Source: Desulfobulbus sp. (lineage in GTDB: Bacteria; Desulfobacterota; Desulfobulbia; Desulfobulbales; Desulfobulbaceae). From it: 11,715 nt of DNA. Each line of letters opens with the position of its first letter. Position 1 is the first letter of the stretch. Of the stretch, positions 1-5,796 are shown one piece after another. The notes beneath the pieces were generated by a model. It was not told where the DNA came from. It did no database searches and was given only the letters and a program-made list of their open reading frames with translations. The DNA is taken from NCBI GenBank assembly GCA_028684915.1, contig JAQUEZ010000191.1:1-11715 (forward strand). The letters run 5' to 3'. The translations under genes were made by a program, and so were the position numbers.

Positions 1-224
1 GTGTCAAGGTTTGCGGTGACGAAAAAACAGCACTTGAACAACGACTGCGACGGTCACCCGCTCTACGCTGGTGGGATATAACAATCTCCCCTAAAACGGT
101 ATATTTGTAATTTCTATATCCCTTAAATCATTTACATGGACTGACCCTCTGTATTTACCCTCCGCCTTCCACGCGTCTATCGGTCCAGACGCCCAGGTGC
201 TCCGGACACGATTCTTTTTCCACC
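1..224. other. upstream region of the AAA+ fragment, no intact gene
   Basis: No complete gene is visible here. The frame that carries the AAA+ domain downstream is open from the window edge but meets a TAA at about 108-110. After that it is open again into the domain, and the residues just before the first ATG (D-S-F-S-T-M-I-G-K-S) resemble the linker that normally precedes a sigma-54 AAA+ domain. The +1-shifted frame is open from about 95 to 415, so a frameshift near the T-run at 211-216 is possible. An 8-bp inverted repeat (73-80 and 115-122, 34 nt apart) flanks the TAA and could be chance. I see no receiver, PAS or GAF residues in any frame. Confidence 0.4.
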
Positions 225-1067
225 ATGATTGGAAAAAGCGATTTCTTTCAGCAATTGCTGAAAACAGCACGCCGCGTGGTCCCGACCAATACAACGGTCC
301 TTATCACCGGGCAGAGCGGTACCGGAAAGGAGGTTATGGCGCGTGCGCTGCACCAATCAAGTCCACGAGAAAAAATGCCGTTTGTGGCTCTCAACTGTGG
401 GGCTATCGCCCCTGATCTGATTCAAAGTGAACTGTTTGGATATGCGGAGGGGTCCTTTACCGGTGCCCTGCGAGGTGGCCAACCTGGTAAATTTGAACAG
501 GCTTCGGGGGGAACACTCTTCCTCGATGAAATCGGAGAAATGCCGCTTACCATCCAGGTGAATTTGCTTCGGGTGCTGGATGAAAACCAGATAACGAGAG
601 TTGGGGGCAAACGGCCCATTTCCGTTGATGTGCGGATGGTTGCCGCCACGAATCGGGATATGGAAACGATGGTTGAGGAAGGAATATTTCGAAAGGATTT
701 GTACTATCGTCTCCATGTGGTGCATTTCACCTTACCGCCTCTCTGCCAGCGGGAAGATGATGTCCAGCTCCTTGCGGACCATTTCATTAAAGAGTTCGCG
801 CAGAAGTTTGATCGGCACATTAATGGGGTAGATCCGGAGTTTCGCCAGGCTCTCGCCAATTATTCCTGGCCGGGAAATATTCGAGAACTACGCCATGTCA
901 TTGAATCAACTATGATTCTTATGGAGGGAAATACGCTGCGTTTCGAAGCGCTGCCGACAAAAATTCAACAGGCTACCAGACAACCACAACTTCCAGACAA
1001 GGGGCAGCCTCTCCATTTCAATTCACTTAACTTTGACGATCTTTTTTTAACCTTGACGTGTTTCTAA
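225..1067 (+). CDS. sigma-54-interacting AAA+ ATPase domain protein, truncated (no sensor, no HTH)
   Basis: Central domain of a bacterial enhancer-binding protein of the NtrC/PspF family, which uses ATP hydrolysis to remodel RNA polymerase-sigma-54. Seen in 280 aa: Walker A GQSGTGKE at residues 29-36, sigma-54 contact loop GSFTGA at 76-81 (usual form GAFTGA, so Ala is replaced by Ser), Walker B with D101-E102, arginine fingers R156 and R162 in FRKDLYYRL, and the sensor II motif WPGNIREL near 219. The protein begins exactly at the AAA+ boundary (MIGKS) and ends in a non-homologous tail at TAA-TAG. There is no Fis-type helix-turn-helix and no regulatory domain, whereas full-length relatives are usually 330-480 aa. 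There is no clear Shine-Dalgarno before ATG 225. I infer a decayed gene (pseudogene). HTH-less activators do exist in other bacteria, so a functional stand-alone ATPase cannot be excluded. Confidence 0.75.
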   Translation: MIGKSDFFQQLLKTARRVVPTNTTVLITGQSGTGKEVMARALHQSSPREKMPFVALNCGAIAPDLIQSELFGYAEGSFTGALRGGQPGKFEQASGGTLFLDEIGEMPLTIQVNLLRVLDENQITRVGGKRPISVDVRMVAATNRDMETMVEEGIFRKDLYYRLHVVHFTLPPLCQREDDVQLLADHFIKEFAQKFDRHINGVDPEFRQALANYSWPGNIRELRHVIESTMILMEGNTLRFEALPTKIQQATRQPQLPDKGQPLHFNSLNFDDLFLTLTCF

Positions 1068-1382
1068 TAGAATCAAAGAACGGAGGTGTGCGCCACGAAC
1101 GCAGCTCGTCACGAAGCATAAAACGCGTTTTCGGGGTGATTGATGAAAACGATAACCCGCGCTTCCCCGAGCCACTCTTGTCAGACTTCTGTCAGTAGAC
1201 CAACTTCTCGACAAGAACGACACTTGCACCAATGGACTTTTTTGGACGTCTTGCCGCAGGCGGCTACAGTCGACAAAAAATCGTTTTGGGTGAACGGCTA
1301 TTTTGAGGAAAACAAGCTATCGCTGTTTGCATCGGGAGAAAATTGCTAAGGGGGGAAGCTGAAGAACAACCAAGAAAAAAGA
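1068..1382. other. gene-poor stretch between AAA+ fragment and tRNA
   Basis: No convincing gene. A 69-codon frame at 1140-1349 (+) is Ser/Thr/Gln-rich with no recognisable motif and no good ribosome-binding site. A shorter one at 1232-1306 (+) reads M-D-F-F-G-R and stops after 24 codons. The stretch lies on the 3' side of the tRNA, the usual place for integrated elements, and could be debris. I found no copy of the tRNA 3' end in it. A T-rich tract on the minus strand (1375-1381) lies just beyond the tRNA CCA and may help end its transcript. Confidence 0.5.
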
Positions 1383-1479
1383 TGGAGACTGGTTTCGGAA
1401 TCGAACCAAACAGCTCCCCTTTCACAGGCAGCTCAACGGGGTTGAAGCCCGCGGTCGGCACCAGCCAACTCAACCAGTC
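1383..1479 (-). tRNA. tRNA with anticodon UCA: selenocysteine-type tRNA, or Sec-mimicking tRNA-Cys(UCA)
   Basis: A complete 97-nt cloverleaf with encoded CCA (1383-1385), read on the minus strand. Acceptor: 8 bp, 1472-1479 with 1387-1394, all Watson-Crick. Linker: 2 nt (1470-1471). D arm: 6 bp (1464-1469 with 1454-1459, one G-U) closing a 4-nt loop. Anticodon stem: 5 bp (1448-1452 with 1436-1440, one G-U); loop CUUCAAC at 1441-1447 with anticodon UCA at 1443-1445. Variable arm: 26 nt with a broken stem of 4+3 bp. T arm: 4 bp with loop UUCGAUU (1399-1405). Discriminator: U (1386). The UCA anticodon, 6-bp D stem with tetraloop and long variable arm are hallmarks of tRNA-Sec, which inserts selenocysteine at UGA with SelB. 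But the acceptor plus T branch is 12 bp, not 13, and U73 is the tRNA-Cys identity base (E. coli tRNA-Sec has G73). An automatic scanner would probably say tRNA-Sec. I favour, less certainly, the cysteine-accepting UGA-reading mimic. Confidence 0.9.
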
Positions 1480-1489
1480 GTATCGAGCG

Positions 1490-1517
1490 AATATATAGCA
1501 CGAATCGTAGAATTCAA
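1490..1517 (-). promoter_or_regulatory. promoter of the UCA tRNA
   Basis: On the minus strand a -35 box TTGAAT (1512-1517), a 16-nt spacer and a -10 box TATATT (1490-1495) are followed by a GC-containing discriminator. Transcription would start at about 1483, only some four bases before the tRNA 5' end at 1479. The promoter lies just after the terminator that ends the terC-like operon, so the tRNA is a single-gene unit with its own expression. Confidence 0.65.
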
Positions 1518-1519
1518 TA

Positions 1520-1559
1520 AAAAAGAGGCCGGGTGTTGTTGTATGCCCGGCCTCTTTTT
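1520..1559. terminator. bidirectional rho-independent terminator between terC-like gene and tRNA
   Basis: Perfect 14-bp inverted repeat, 1520-1533 with 1546-1559, around a 12-nt loop. The core is GAGGCCGGG/CCCGGCCTC, flanked by five A on one side and five T on the other, so it can work in both directions. On the minus strand it lies 18 bases beyond the stop codon of the TerC-family gene and directly upstream of the tRNA promoter. Confidence 0.9.
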
Positions 1560-1576
1560 GTTTTCTCCATCCGGGA

Positions 1577-2341
1577 TTAATATTTTTGATCCGTATTCTC
1601 GGGAAGTTGATGCTGTGGATGCAGATGAACCGGTACCGATATTTTTCGGAGCTTAAGGTTGAGCATCTCGACCATAAAGGAAAAAGCCATGGCAAAGTAG
1701 AGATATCCCTTGGGCATCTCATGGCCGGTTCCTTCGGCAACCAGGGCCACTCCTACCAGTACCAGGAAAGAGAGCGCCAGCATTTTTACGGTTGGGTGCT
1801 GTTCGACAAAATCGCCGATGGGTTTTGCCGCGACCATCATCACCCCTATCGCCATCACAATGGCTGCGATCATTACCCACAGATGCTCTGCAAGCCCCAC
1901 TGCAGTGATGACCGAATCCAACGAAAAAATGATATCGATCACCGCTATCTGGGCTATGACCACTGCTAAATTGGTTGCCAGATGTTTGGGCCCAAGGGCC
2001 TCATCCCCGCCTTCCAGGCTGCCGTGGATTTCTATGACCGCCTTGTAGATTAAAAATAGGCCACCGCCTAGGAGGACCAGGTCTCGACCTGAAACCGGAT
2101 GCTGCATCACGGTAAATAAAGGGGTCACCAGCTTAGCCAGCCAGGCAACCGACATCAGCAGCAAGATGCGTGTCCCCATCGCGGCAAGTAAACCGAACTG
2201 ACGGGCAAACGTGCGCTGCTGCGCTGGCACCCTGCTCACCAGCAAGGTGAGAAAGACAATGTTATCGATACCGAGGACGATTTCAAGCACGGTCAGCGTC
2301 AGTAGTGAACTCCAGACGCTGATATCCAACATCCACTCCAT
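1577..2341 (-). CDS. TerC family integral membrane protein
   Basis: 254-aa polytopic inner-membrane protein of the TerC family (Alx/YkoY/YceF type), implicated in metal-ion (notably Mn2+) efflux and, in some members, tellurite resistance or co-translocational metal loading. Visible are about seven hydrophobic segments and the two acidic family signatures: EIVLGIDNIVFLT near residues 20-32 and IDIIFSLDSVITAVG near 135-149, whose Asp residues are thought to bind metal. The length fits the family. The ATG at 2341 has an AAAGGA-type ribosome-binding site about 9 nt upstream. It starts 25 bp after the stop of the AI-2E-family gene, so both are probably one operon, ended by the terminator at 1520-1559. 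The substrate is not readable from sequence. Confidence 0.9.
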   Translation of the reverse strand: MEWMLDISVWSSLLTLTVLEIVLGIDNIVFLTLLVSRVPAQQRTFARQFGLLAAMGTRILLLMSVAWLAKLVTPLFTVMQHPVSGRDLVLLGGGLFLIYKAVIEIHGSLEGGDEALGPKHLATNLAVVIAQIAVIDIIFSLDSVITAVGLAEHLWVMIAAIVMAIGVMMVAAKPIGDFVEQHPTVKMLALSFLVLVGVALVAEGTGHEMPKGYLYFAMAFSFMVEMLNLKLRKISVPVHLHPQHQLPENTDQKY

Positions 2342-2366
2342 AGTTTTGTTTTCCTTTATTTTCTTC

Positions 2367-3545
2367 TTAAATTATTTCAACAATCTCTGATTGAGGCAAT
2401 TCTTTATAGCGGATTGCGTGGCCAAATATATAGGTGCAGACCGGAACACCCAAAATCAGGCCCCAAAAACCAAAGAGTTTGCCGGCAATGGTCAGAATAA
2501 TGAGGATGATAACTGAGTTAATCCGCATATATGATCCGTATACACGAGGGTTGAGGATATAGCCTTCAATGAGGTGGATTACAGTAATGAGGACGACGGC
2601 GAGGAGCATGGTTTGTAGTCCCGATGTTTGCAGGGCCACCAAACAGATGGGGATGGAACTGATAAAGACGCCGATTACCGGGAAAAAACTGCAGAAAAAG
2701 ACAATAACTGTCAAAAATGCCAGATGTTGGCCCAAGCCAAGCAGGCTGATGCCAATCGCGGTCAGCAGCGAGTTGATGGTGGCGATGATCAATTGCGCTT
2801 CTAGGGCCTTTCCCAGTACTTCACAGAATTCGCAGATATTTTTAGCTACGCTTTGATAGATAAAACGGACTTTGGTGTGTTGCAGGGAGCGGACACTTGC
2901 CCCGAGATTGGCAAGATCAAGCACGATGAGAAAGGAAAAGAGCAACGATAAGACAAAGGCTGAGGTTACCGAGGCTATTCTCGTCCCAATATTGCCGAGG
3001 GTGTCCAAGGCCTGGTTGATATTCTGTAATCCATTGGCTGCTTCTCCCAAACCGAGAAATTGCTGGAGTAGGCTGGCGGATGGCGAATATTTCAACCGTT
3101 TGCGTTCGGGGGATTCACTGTTTTCTTGCGTTTCTTTATTCTGGATTTCCGGAAGGATATCACCCAAGAGAGGATAACGTTGCTCCAGTCGGTACAGTTC
3201 CTGGTCGACCCTATTCAGGTAGGTGGTGAACTGATTGGCAAAAAGTTCTGTTTGCTGTTTAACTTTAGGCACAAAGAAAATGCCGGTGGCCGTCAGGGTA
3301 CTAAGCAAGAGAAGGGCGACCACAATTACCCGCAGGGACCGGTTTACCATCCAGGATGCAAGCCGGTCAACGCTTCGGGCCTGGATATAGGAAAAAACGA
3401 AGGTGAGAAAAATGAGCAGGAAGAAAGATCGCAGCAGGTAAACCAGGGAAAGGAAAAGGCTCCATACAGCCAGGGGCGCTATATGAGCAACAATGGATTG
3501 CCAAGGTTGGGGCAACGCACGAAAAAAAGAAGTCTTGTGGTCCAT
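2367..3545 (-). CDS. AI-2E family transporter (PerM-like permease)
   Basis: A 392-aa multi-pass membrane protein of the AI-2E/PerM/YdiK family. Members export diverse small molecules or act as ion antiporters; autoinducer-2 export is shown only for TqsA-type members, so the substrate is unknown here. Seen: two or three hydrophobic helices in residues 20-95, a soluble hydrophilic stretch (about 95-190) that includes a charged Glu/Ser/Arg-rich piece, then a hydrophobic C-terminal half ending in the family signature I-E-G-Y-I-L-N-P-R-V-Y-G followed by G-F-W-G-L-I-L-G-V-P. The start is uncertain: ATG 3545 is used, a TTG at 3551 is in frame two codons earlier, and neither has a clear Shine-Dalgarno. 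An in-frame TAA lies ten codons before the TTG, so the gene is not longer. Likely co-transcribed with the TerC-family gene downstream. Confidence 0.9.
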   Translation of the reverse strand: MDHKTSFFRALPQPWQSIVAHIAPLAVWSLFLSLVYLLRSFFLLIFLTFVFSYIQARSVDRLASWMVNRSLRVIVVALLLLSTLTATGIFFVPKVKQQTELFANQFTTYLNRVDQELYRLEQRYPLLGDILPEIQNKETQENSESPERKRLKYSPSASLLQQFLGLGEAANGLQNINQALDTLGNIGTRIASVTSAFVLSLLFSFLIVLDLANLGASVRSLQHTKVRFIYQSVAKNICEFCEVLGKALEAQLIIATINSLLTAIGISLLGLGQHLAFLTVIVFFCSFFPVIGVFISSIPICLVALQTSGLQTMLLAVVLITVIHLIEGYILNPRVYGSYMRINSVIILIILTIAGKLFGFWGLILGVPVCTYIFGHAIRYKELPQSEIVEII

Positions 3546-3705
3546 GGACAATAGAAGGCTAGCCGATTCAGACCATTATCCGAGCAGGGAAAATGCACCG
3601 AAAAGAGGAACAATAAAGGTCGTGGGCGTATGCTTTTGGTCAGGCTGCTGTTTATGAAACGGCTCTCAGTGAGAGCAGATCCTATGCAAGGTCACAGGAC
3701 CGAAC

Positions 3706-3723
3706 AAAAAAGAGGGTAGCCCT
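3706..3723 (-). terminator. weak terminator at the end of coaD
   Basis: On the minus strand a short stem AGGG/CCCT (3713-3716 with 3720-3723, 3-nt loop) starts a few bases after the coaD stop and is followed by C and six T (3706-3711). Four base pairs is short, so termination may be partial. A separate perfect 6-bp hairpin (3662-3676) lies further on without a T-run. Otherwise 3546-3727 shows no gene. Confidence 0.4.
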
Positions 3724-3727
3724 TCGT

Positions 3728-4258
3728 TCAGATTCTTTCAAGTATTCTTCGCCGGGTTGAACGAAGGTGGAGGCGTCCAAACTTGTTGAGCATCTTGTAA
3801 TAGACCGTATCTGGGACATACTCGCGAACCACCATTTCCCAGTCTTCCGAACCGATTAAGCCCTTGACCAGGGAGGAACTGACCTCGACCAAGTTCCTTG
3901 GAGACATCATGAACAACGTTTGGATACCGTTATTCATGTTGCTGTTGACGTAGCGCATTCCACGCTCGTAGGTGTAGTCTTTTTCGTTGCGGATGCCGCG
4001 AAGAATGTAATCGACGCCAATAGATTCGGCGTATTTGACGAGAAATTTATTTTCGAAATGGACCACTTCGATATTGCGGTAACGGGTACAGATTTCTTCG
4101 AGCATCTGCATCCGTTCGTCCACGCTGAAGGTATATTCTTTTTGCGAATTTTGACCGACAGCAACATAAAATTTAGTGAATAGGCGGGCTCCCTGTTCGA
4201 TCATCCACATGTGGCCGTTGGTCGGCGGGTCGTAACTTCCAGCGTAGATTCCTTTCAT
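3728..4258 (-). CDS. coaD: phosphopantetheine adenylyltransferase (PPAT)
   Basis: Cytosolic nucleotidyltransferase that joins 4'-phosphopantetheine and ATP to give dephospho-CoA and pyrophosphate, the penultimate step of coenzyme A synthesis. The 176-aa protein shows the family motifs in order: GSYDPPTNGH at residues 7-16 with the (T/H)xGH nucleotide-binding signature, K40 in the place of the substrate-binding lysine, RGIRN at 87-91, and S127-S129 of the ISSTxxR-like region (here VSSSLVK). Bacterial CoaD is usually about 160 aa, so the basic C-terminal tail (HLRSTRRRILERI) is a small extension. ATG 4258 is chosen because the conserved beta strand begins there and TCCT/AGGA sits 6 nt upstream (4265-4268). 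The frame is open 22 codons further (to 4324) but that part is not CoaD-like. It has a long leader (see 4362-4471). Confidence 0.93.
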   Translation of the reverse strand: MKGIYAGSYDPPTNGHMWMIEQGARLFTKFYVAVGQNSQKEYTFSVDERMQMLEEICTRYRNIEVVHFENKFLVKYAESIGVDYILRGIRNEKDYTYERGMRYVNSNMNNGIQTLFMMSPRNLVEVSSSLVKGLIGSEDWEMVVREYVPDTVYYKMLNKFGRLHLRSTRRRILERI

Positions 4259-4357
4259 AGAAAATCCTGTAGTATACGTTGTGGATGGAGGATGCCCGTA
4301 AACCGCCCAAACCCGGTTGCACATTTTTGCCGCGAATGATCAGAAATGGGGACGTCC

Positions 4358-4462
4358 TCAGTCGAACGGGCTGTCTCCAAGAACAGCACAAATACCTTTG
4401 ACCGGGGCCTCTCTTCCTGGGGCAAAAGGCTTGGCGAGACTGGACTTGAATGAAGTCTGCAT
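4358..4462 (-). CDS. possible 34-aa leader peptide in frame with coaD
   Basis: ATG 4462 opens a 34-codon frame rich in C/G-ending codons, ending with G-D-S-P-F-D and a TGA (4358-4360). Five codons later there is a second TGA (4340-4342). From there the frame is open into coaD, so only two UGA codons separate this peptide from CoaD. There is no obvious Shine-Dalgarno. The product resembles nothing I recognise. It could be a leader peptide, a remnant, or simply chance. Confidence 0.2.
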   Translation of the reverse strand: MQTSFKSSLAKPFAPGREAPVKGICAVLGDSPFD

Positions 4463-4471
4463 AGCCCACGA
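4362..4471 (-). ncRNA. candidate structured leader RNA upstream of coaD
   Basis: The minus-strand leader folds on paper into a junction. An outer helix pairs 4469-4471/4362-4364 and 4463-4467/4368-4372. A side hairpin pairs 4443-4447 with 4453-4457 (5-nt loop). A long inner helix pairs 4430-4440 with 4373-4381, perfect apart from a 2-nt bulge, and is capped by a further CCTTT/AAAGG helix (4425-4429 with 4395-4399). These nested helices, all immediately adjacent, are more than I would expect by chance. It does not match 6S, SRP RNA, TPP, cobalamin or c-di-GMP riboswitch motifs I know. It could be a cis-regulator of coaD or a small RNA. The same stretch also holds a short reading frame (4358-4462). 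Confidence 0.35.
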
Positions 4472-4481
4472 GTGCTCGATA

Positions 4482-4511
4482 GCTATAGCAAATAGGTCCG
4501 TTCTCCGTCAA
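4482..4511 (-). promoter_or_regulatory. promoter of the coaD leader
   Basis: Minus-strand -35 box TTGACG (4506-4511), 18-nt spacer, -10 box TATAGC (4482-4487) preceded by TGC, giving an extended -10. The predicted start is near 4475, about 215 nt before the coaD ATG. That implies a long 5' leader, which begins right at the edge of the structured segment. Confidence 0.5.
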
Positions 4512-4552
4512 TATTATATTCTTGTAAGTAACAATTAAGGAATGATTTGCTC

Positions 4553-4589
4553 GAAAACAACCGTAAATCACATTGTGGTGGTTGTTTTC
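4553..4589. terminator. hairpin terminator after the receiver/HD-like gene
   Basis: A perfect 10-bp inverted repeat, GAAAACAACC at 4553-4562 with its complement at 4580-4589, around a 17-nt loop. It lies about 30 bases past the stop of the minus-strand receiver/HD-like gene. The distal arm itself is T-rich (TTGTTTTC) but no longer T-run follows, so strength is uncertain. It separates that operon from the coaD promoter. Confidence 0.5.
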
Positions 4590-4620
4590 TCTTGGGTGGA
4601 GCTCGACAGCCGCTCGTGAA

Positions 4621-5787
4621 TCAGGCGGCGGATTCTTCTCGATCGGTTGCCGCAGTGCCAATCTGGATTCTGATCGGTTCGACCACTCCAACCTGGGTGG
4701 AGAAATTTTTCAGACCCTGCTGCAGGGTTTTGGTGATTGTTTGACCCTTGGGGATAATTAACACGCCGTTCTTTGCGACAATATCCTCTGCGGCTATCAT
4801 CCCTTCCGTGATTTGTTTGATGGTGAGGCTCAGGATCTGTTTCTGGTCTTCGGCACTTAGGGAATTGAGCGCTGCTAGAATTTCAGGATTGTAGAAATGC
4901 CGTTGCTTGCGCATCCATGAGCGGGCCTCATTCGCCCCCATGCCGCGATAGATGCAAAGATCGAAATCTACCACGGCCTTGAGGATTTGTGCCCCAATGA
5001 GTACCTCTTCAAATTCAGAACTTTTCAGCTCGTCCCCAAACTCATCATAGGGTTTCAGCTGGTACTCGATCATTTTGGTGACATTTTCCAGGCGAGGGAT
5101 TTTTTCCAGCAGTGCTGCTCCGGCCTGGGGATGACTATGGTACATTTCTTCTTCATCCGGAGTGAGTATTTGGCCGGAAAACACCTTGCTCAATACATCG
5201 CCGGGAATGGTCACACAGCCGATTTGCGACAAGAGGGCTGCGATCTCATATTGCCAAATTCCTGCTAATTCCAGGGTTTCCGCCACCCGAAGAACGTAAT
5301 CTTTCAGCCGGAGCCCGGAGCTGAAGGCCAGCGGATTAGCCACGCCCAAAAGCTCGGTAAGAACATTAACACTGCCCTTCAGGGTTTTTTGCAGCAGTTC
5401 ACGCTCAGCTACGATCAGCCGATATTGTCGCAGTGCCAGTGCCAGGGAGGTGACAAAGGTGGCCTGGGGACAGGGTTTGGTGAGAAAACGAAAAATCTGG
5501 CCGTTATTCACCGCTTCCATCGCAGTTTCCTGATCGGCATTGCCGGTGAGCATCAGGCGTACGGTTTCCGGATAGAGATTTTTGGCCAGGGAGAGGAGCT
5601 CCACCCCGTTCATGCCGGGCATGCGCATGTCGGAAACGATCACCGCAAATGGCCCCTGCTCCTTGAGGACGCTAAGGGCCTCCTGTCCACTATCGGCGGT
5701 GACCAAATCAAAGCGCTTTCTCAGCTGGCGCTGGATAGACTGGAGTACATTTGGTTCATCGTCCACAAAGAGAATTCGTTCAGTCAT
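4621..5787 (-). CDS. response regulator with degenerate HD-GYP-like output domain
   Basis: 388-aa cytosolic two-component protein. Receiver domain at about 1-120: acidic pair D9-D10, phospho-acceptor D53 in SDMRMPGMNG, T81 and K104, all intact. A helical linker (about 120-140) leads to an HD-GYP-type fold (about 140-320), the RpfG family that normally hydrolyses c-di-GMP. Here the HD metal-binding pair is gone: the usual L-L-H-D-I-G-K reads LLSQIGC at 185-191. The first His helix (residues 155-165) has no His, and no GYP motif is visible. The surrounding framework (TIPGDVLSK, LTPDEEEM, HPQAG) and the usual C-terminal G-M-(L)-A-E-D-I...G-Q-T-I-T module are kept. I infer a catalytically dead, signal-binding or partner-binding output. 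It starts 9 bp after the receiver-HDOD gene, with a GGA ribosome-binding site next to that stop, so it is in the same operon. Confidence 0.88.
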   Translation of the reverse strand: MTERILFVDDEPNVLQSIQRQLRKRFDLVTADSGQEALSVLKEQGPFAVIVSDMRMPGMNGVELLSLAKNLYPETVRLMLTGNADQETAMEAVNNGQIFRFLTKPCPQATFVTSLALALRQYRLIVAERELLQKTLKGSVNVLTELLGVANPLAFSSGLRLKDYVLRVAETLELAGIWQYEIAALLSQIGCVTIPGDVLSKVFSGQILTPDEEEMYHSHPQAGAALLEKIPRLENVTKMIEYQLKPYDEFGDELKSSEFEEVLIGAQILKAVVDFDLCIYRGMGANEARSWMRKQRHFYNPEILAALNSLSAEDQKQILSLTIKQITEGMIAAEDIVAKNGVLIIPKGQTITKTLQQGLKNFSTQVGVVEPIRIQIGTAATDREESAA

Positions 5788-5796
5788 GCGTTTCCT

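Noticed and set aside
1304..1498. Open frame on the plus strand across the tRNA
   Set aside because: The protein-like text is the complement of the tRNA; the cloverleaf explains this DNA fully.
4173..4691. 172-codon minus-strand frame overlapping the coaD start
   Set aside because: Runs through the coaD start and the hairpin terminator in a different frame, with no recognisable domain.
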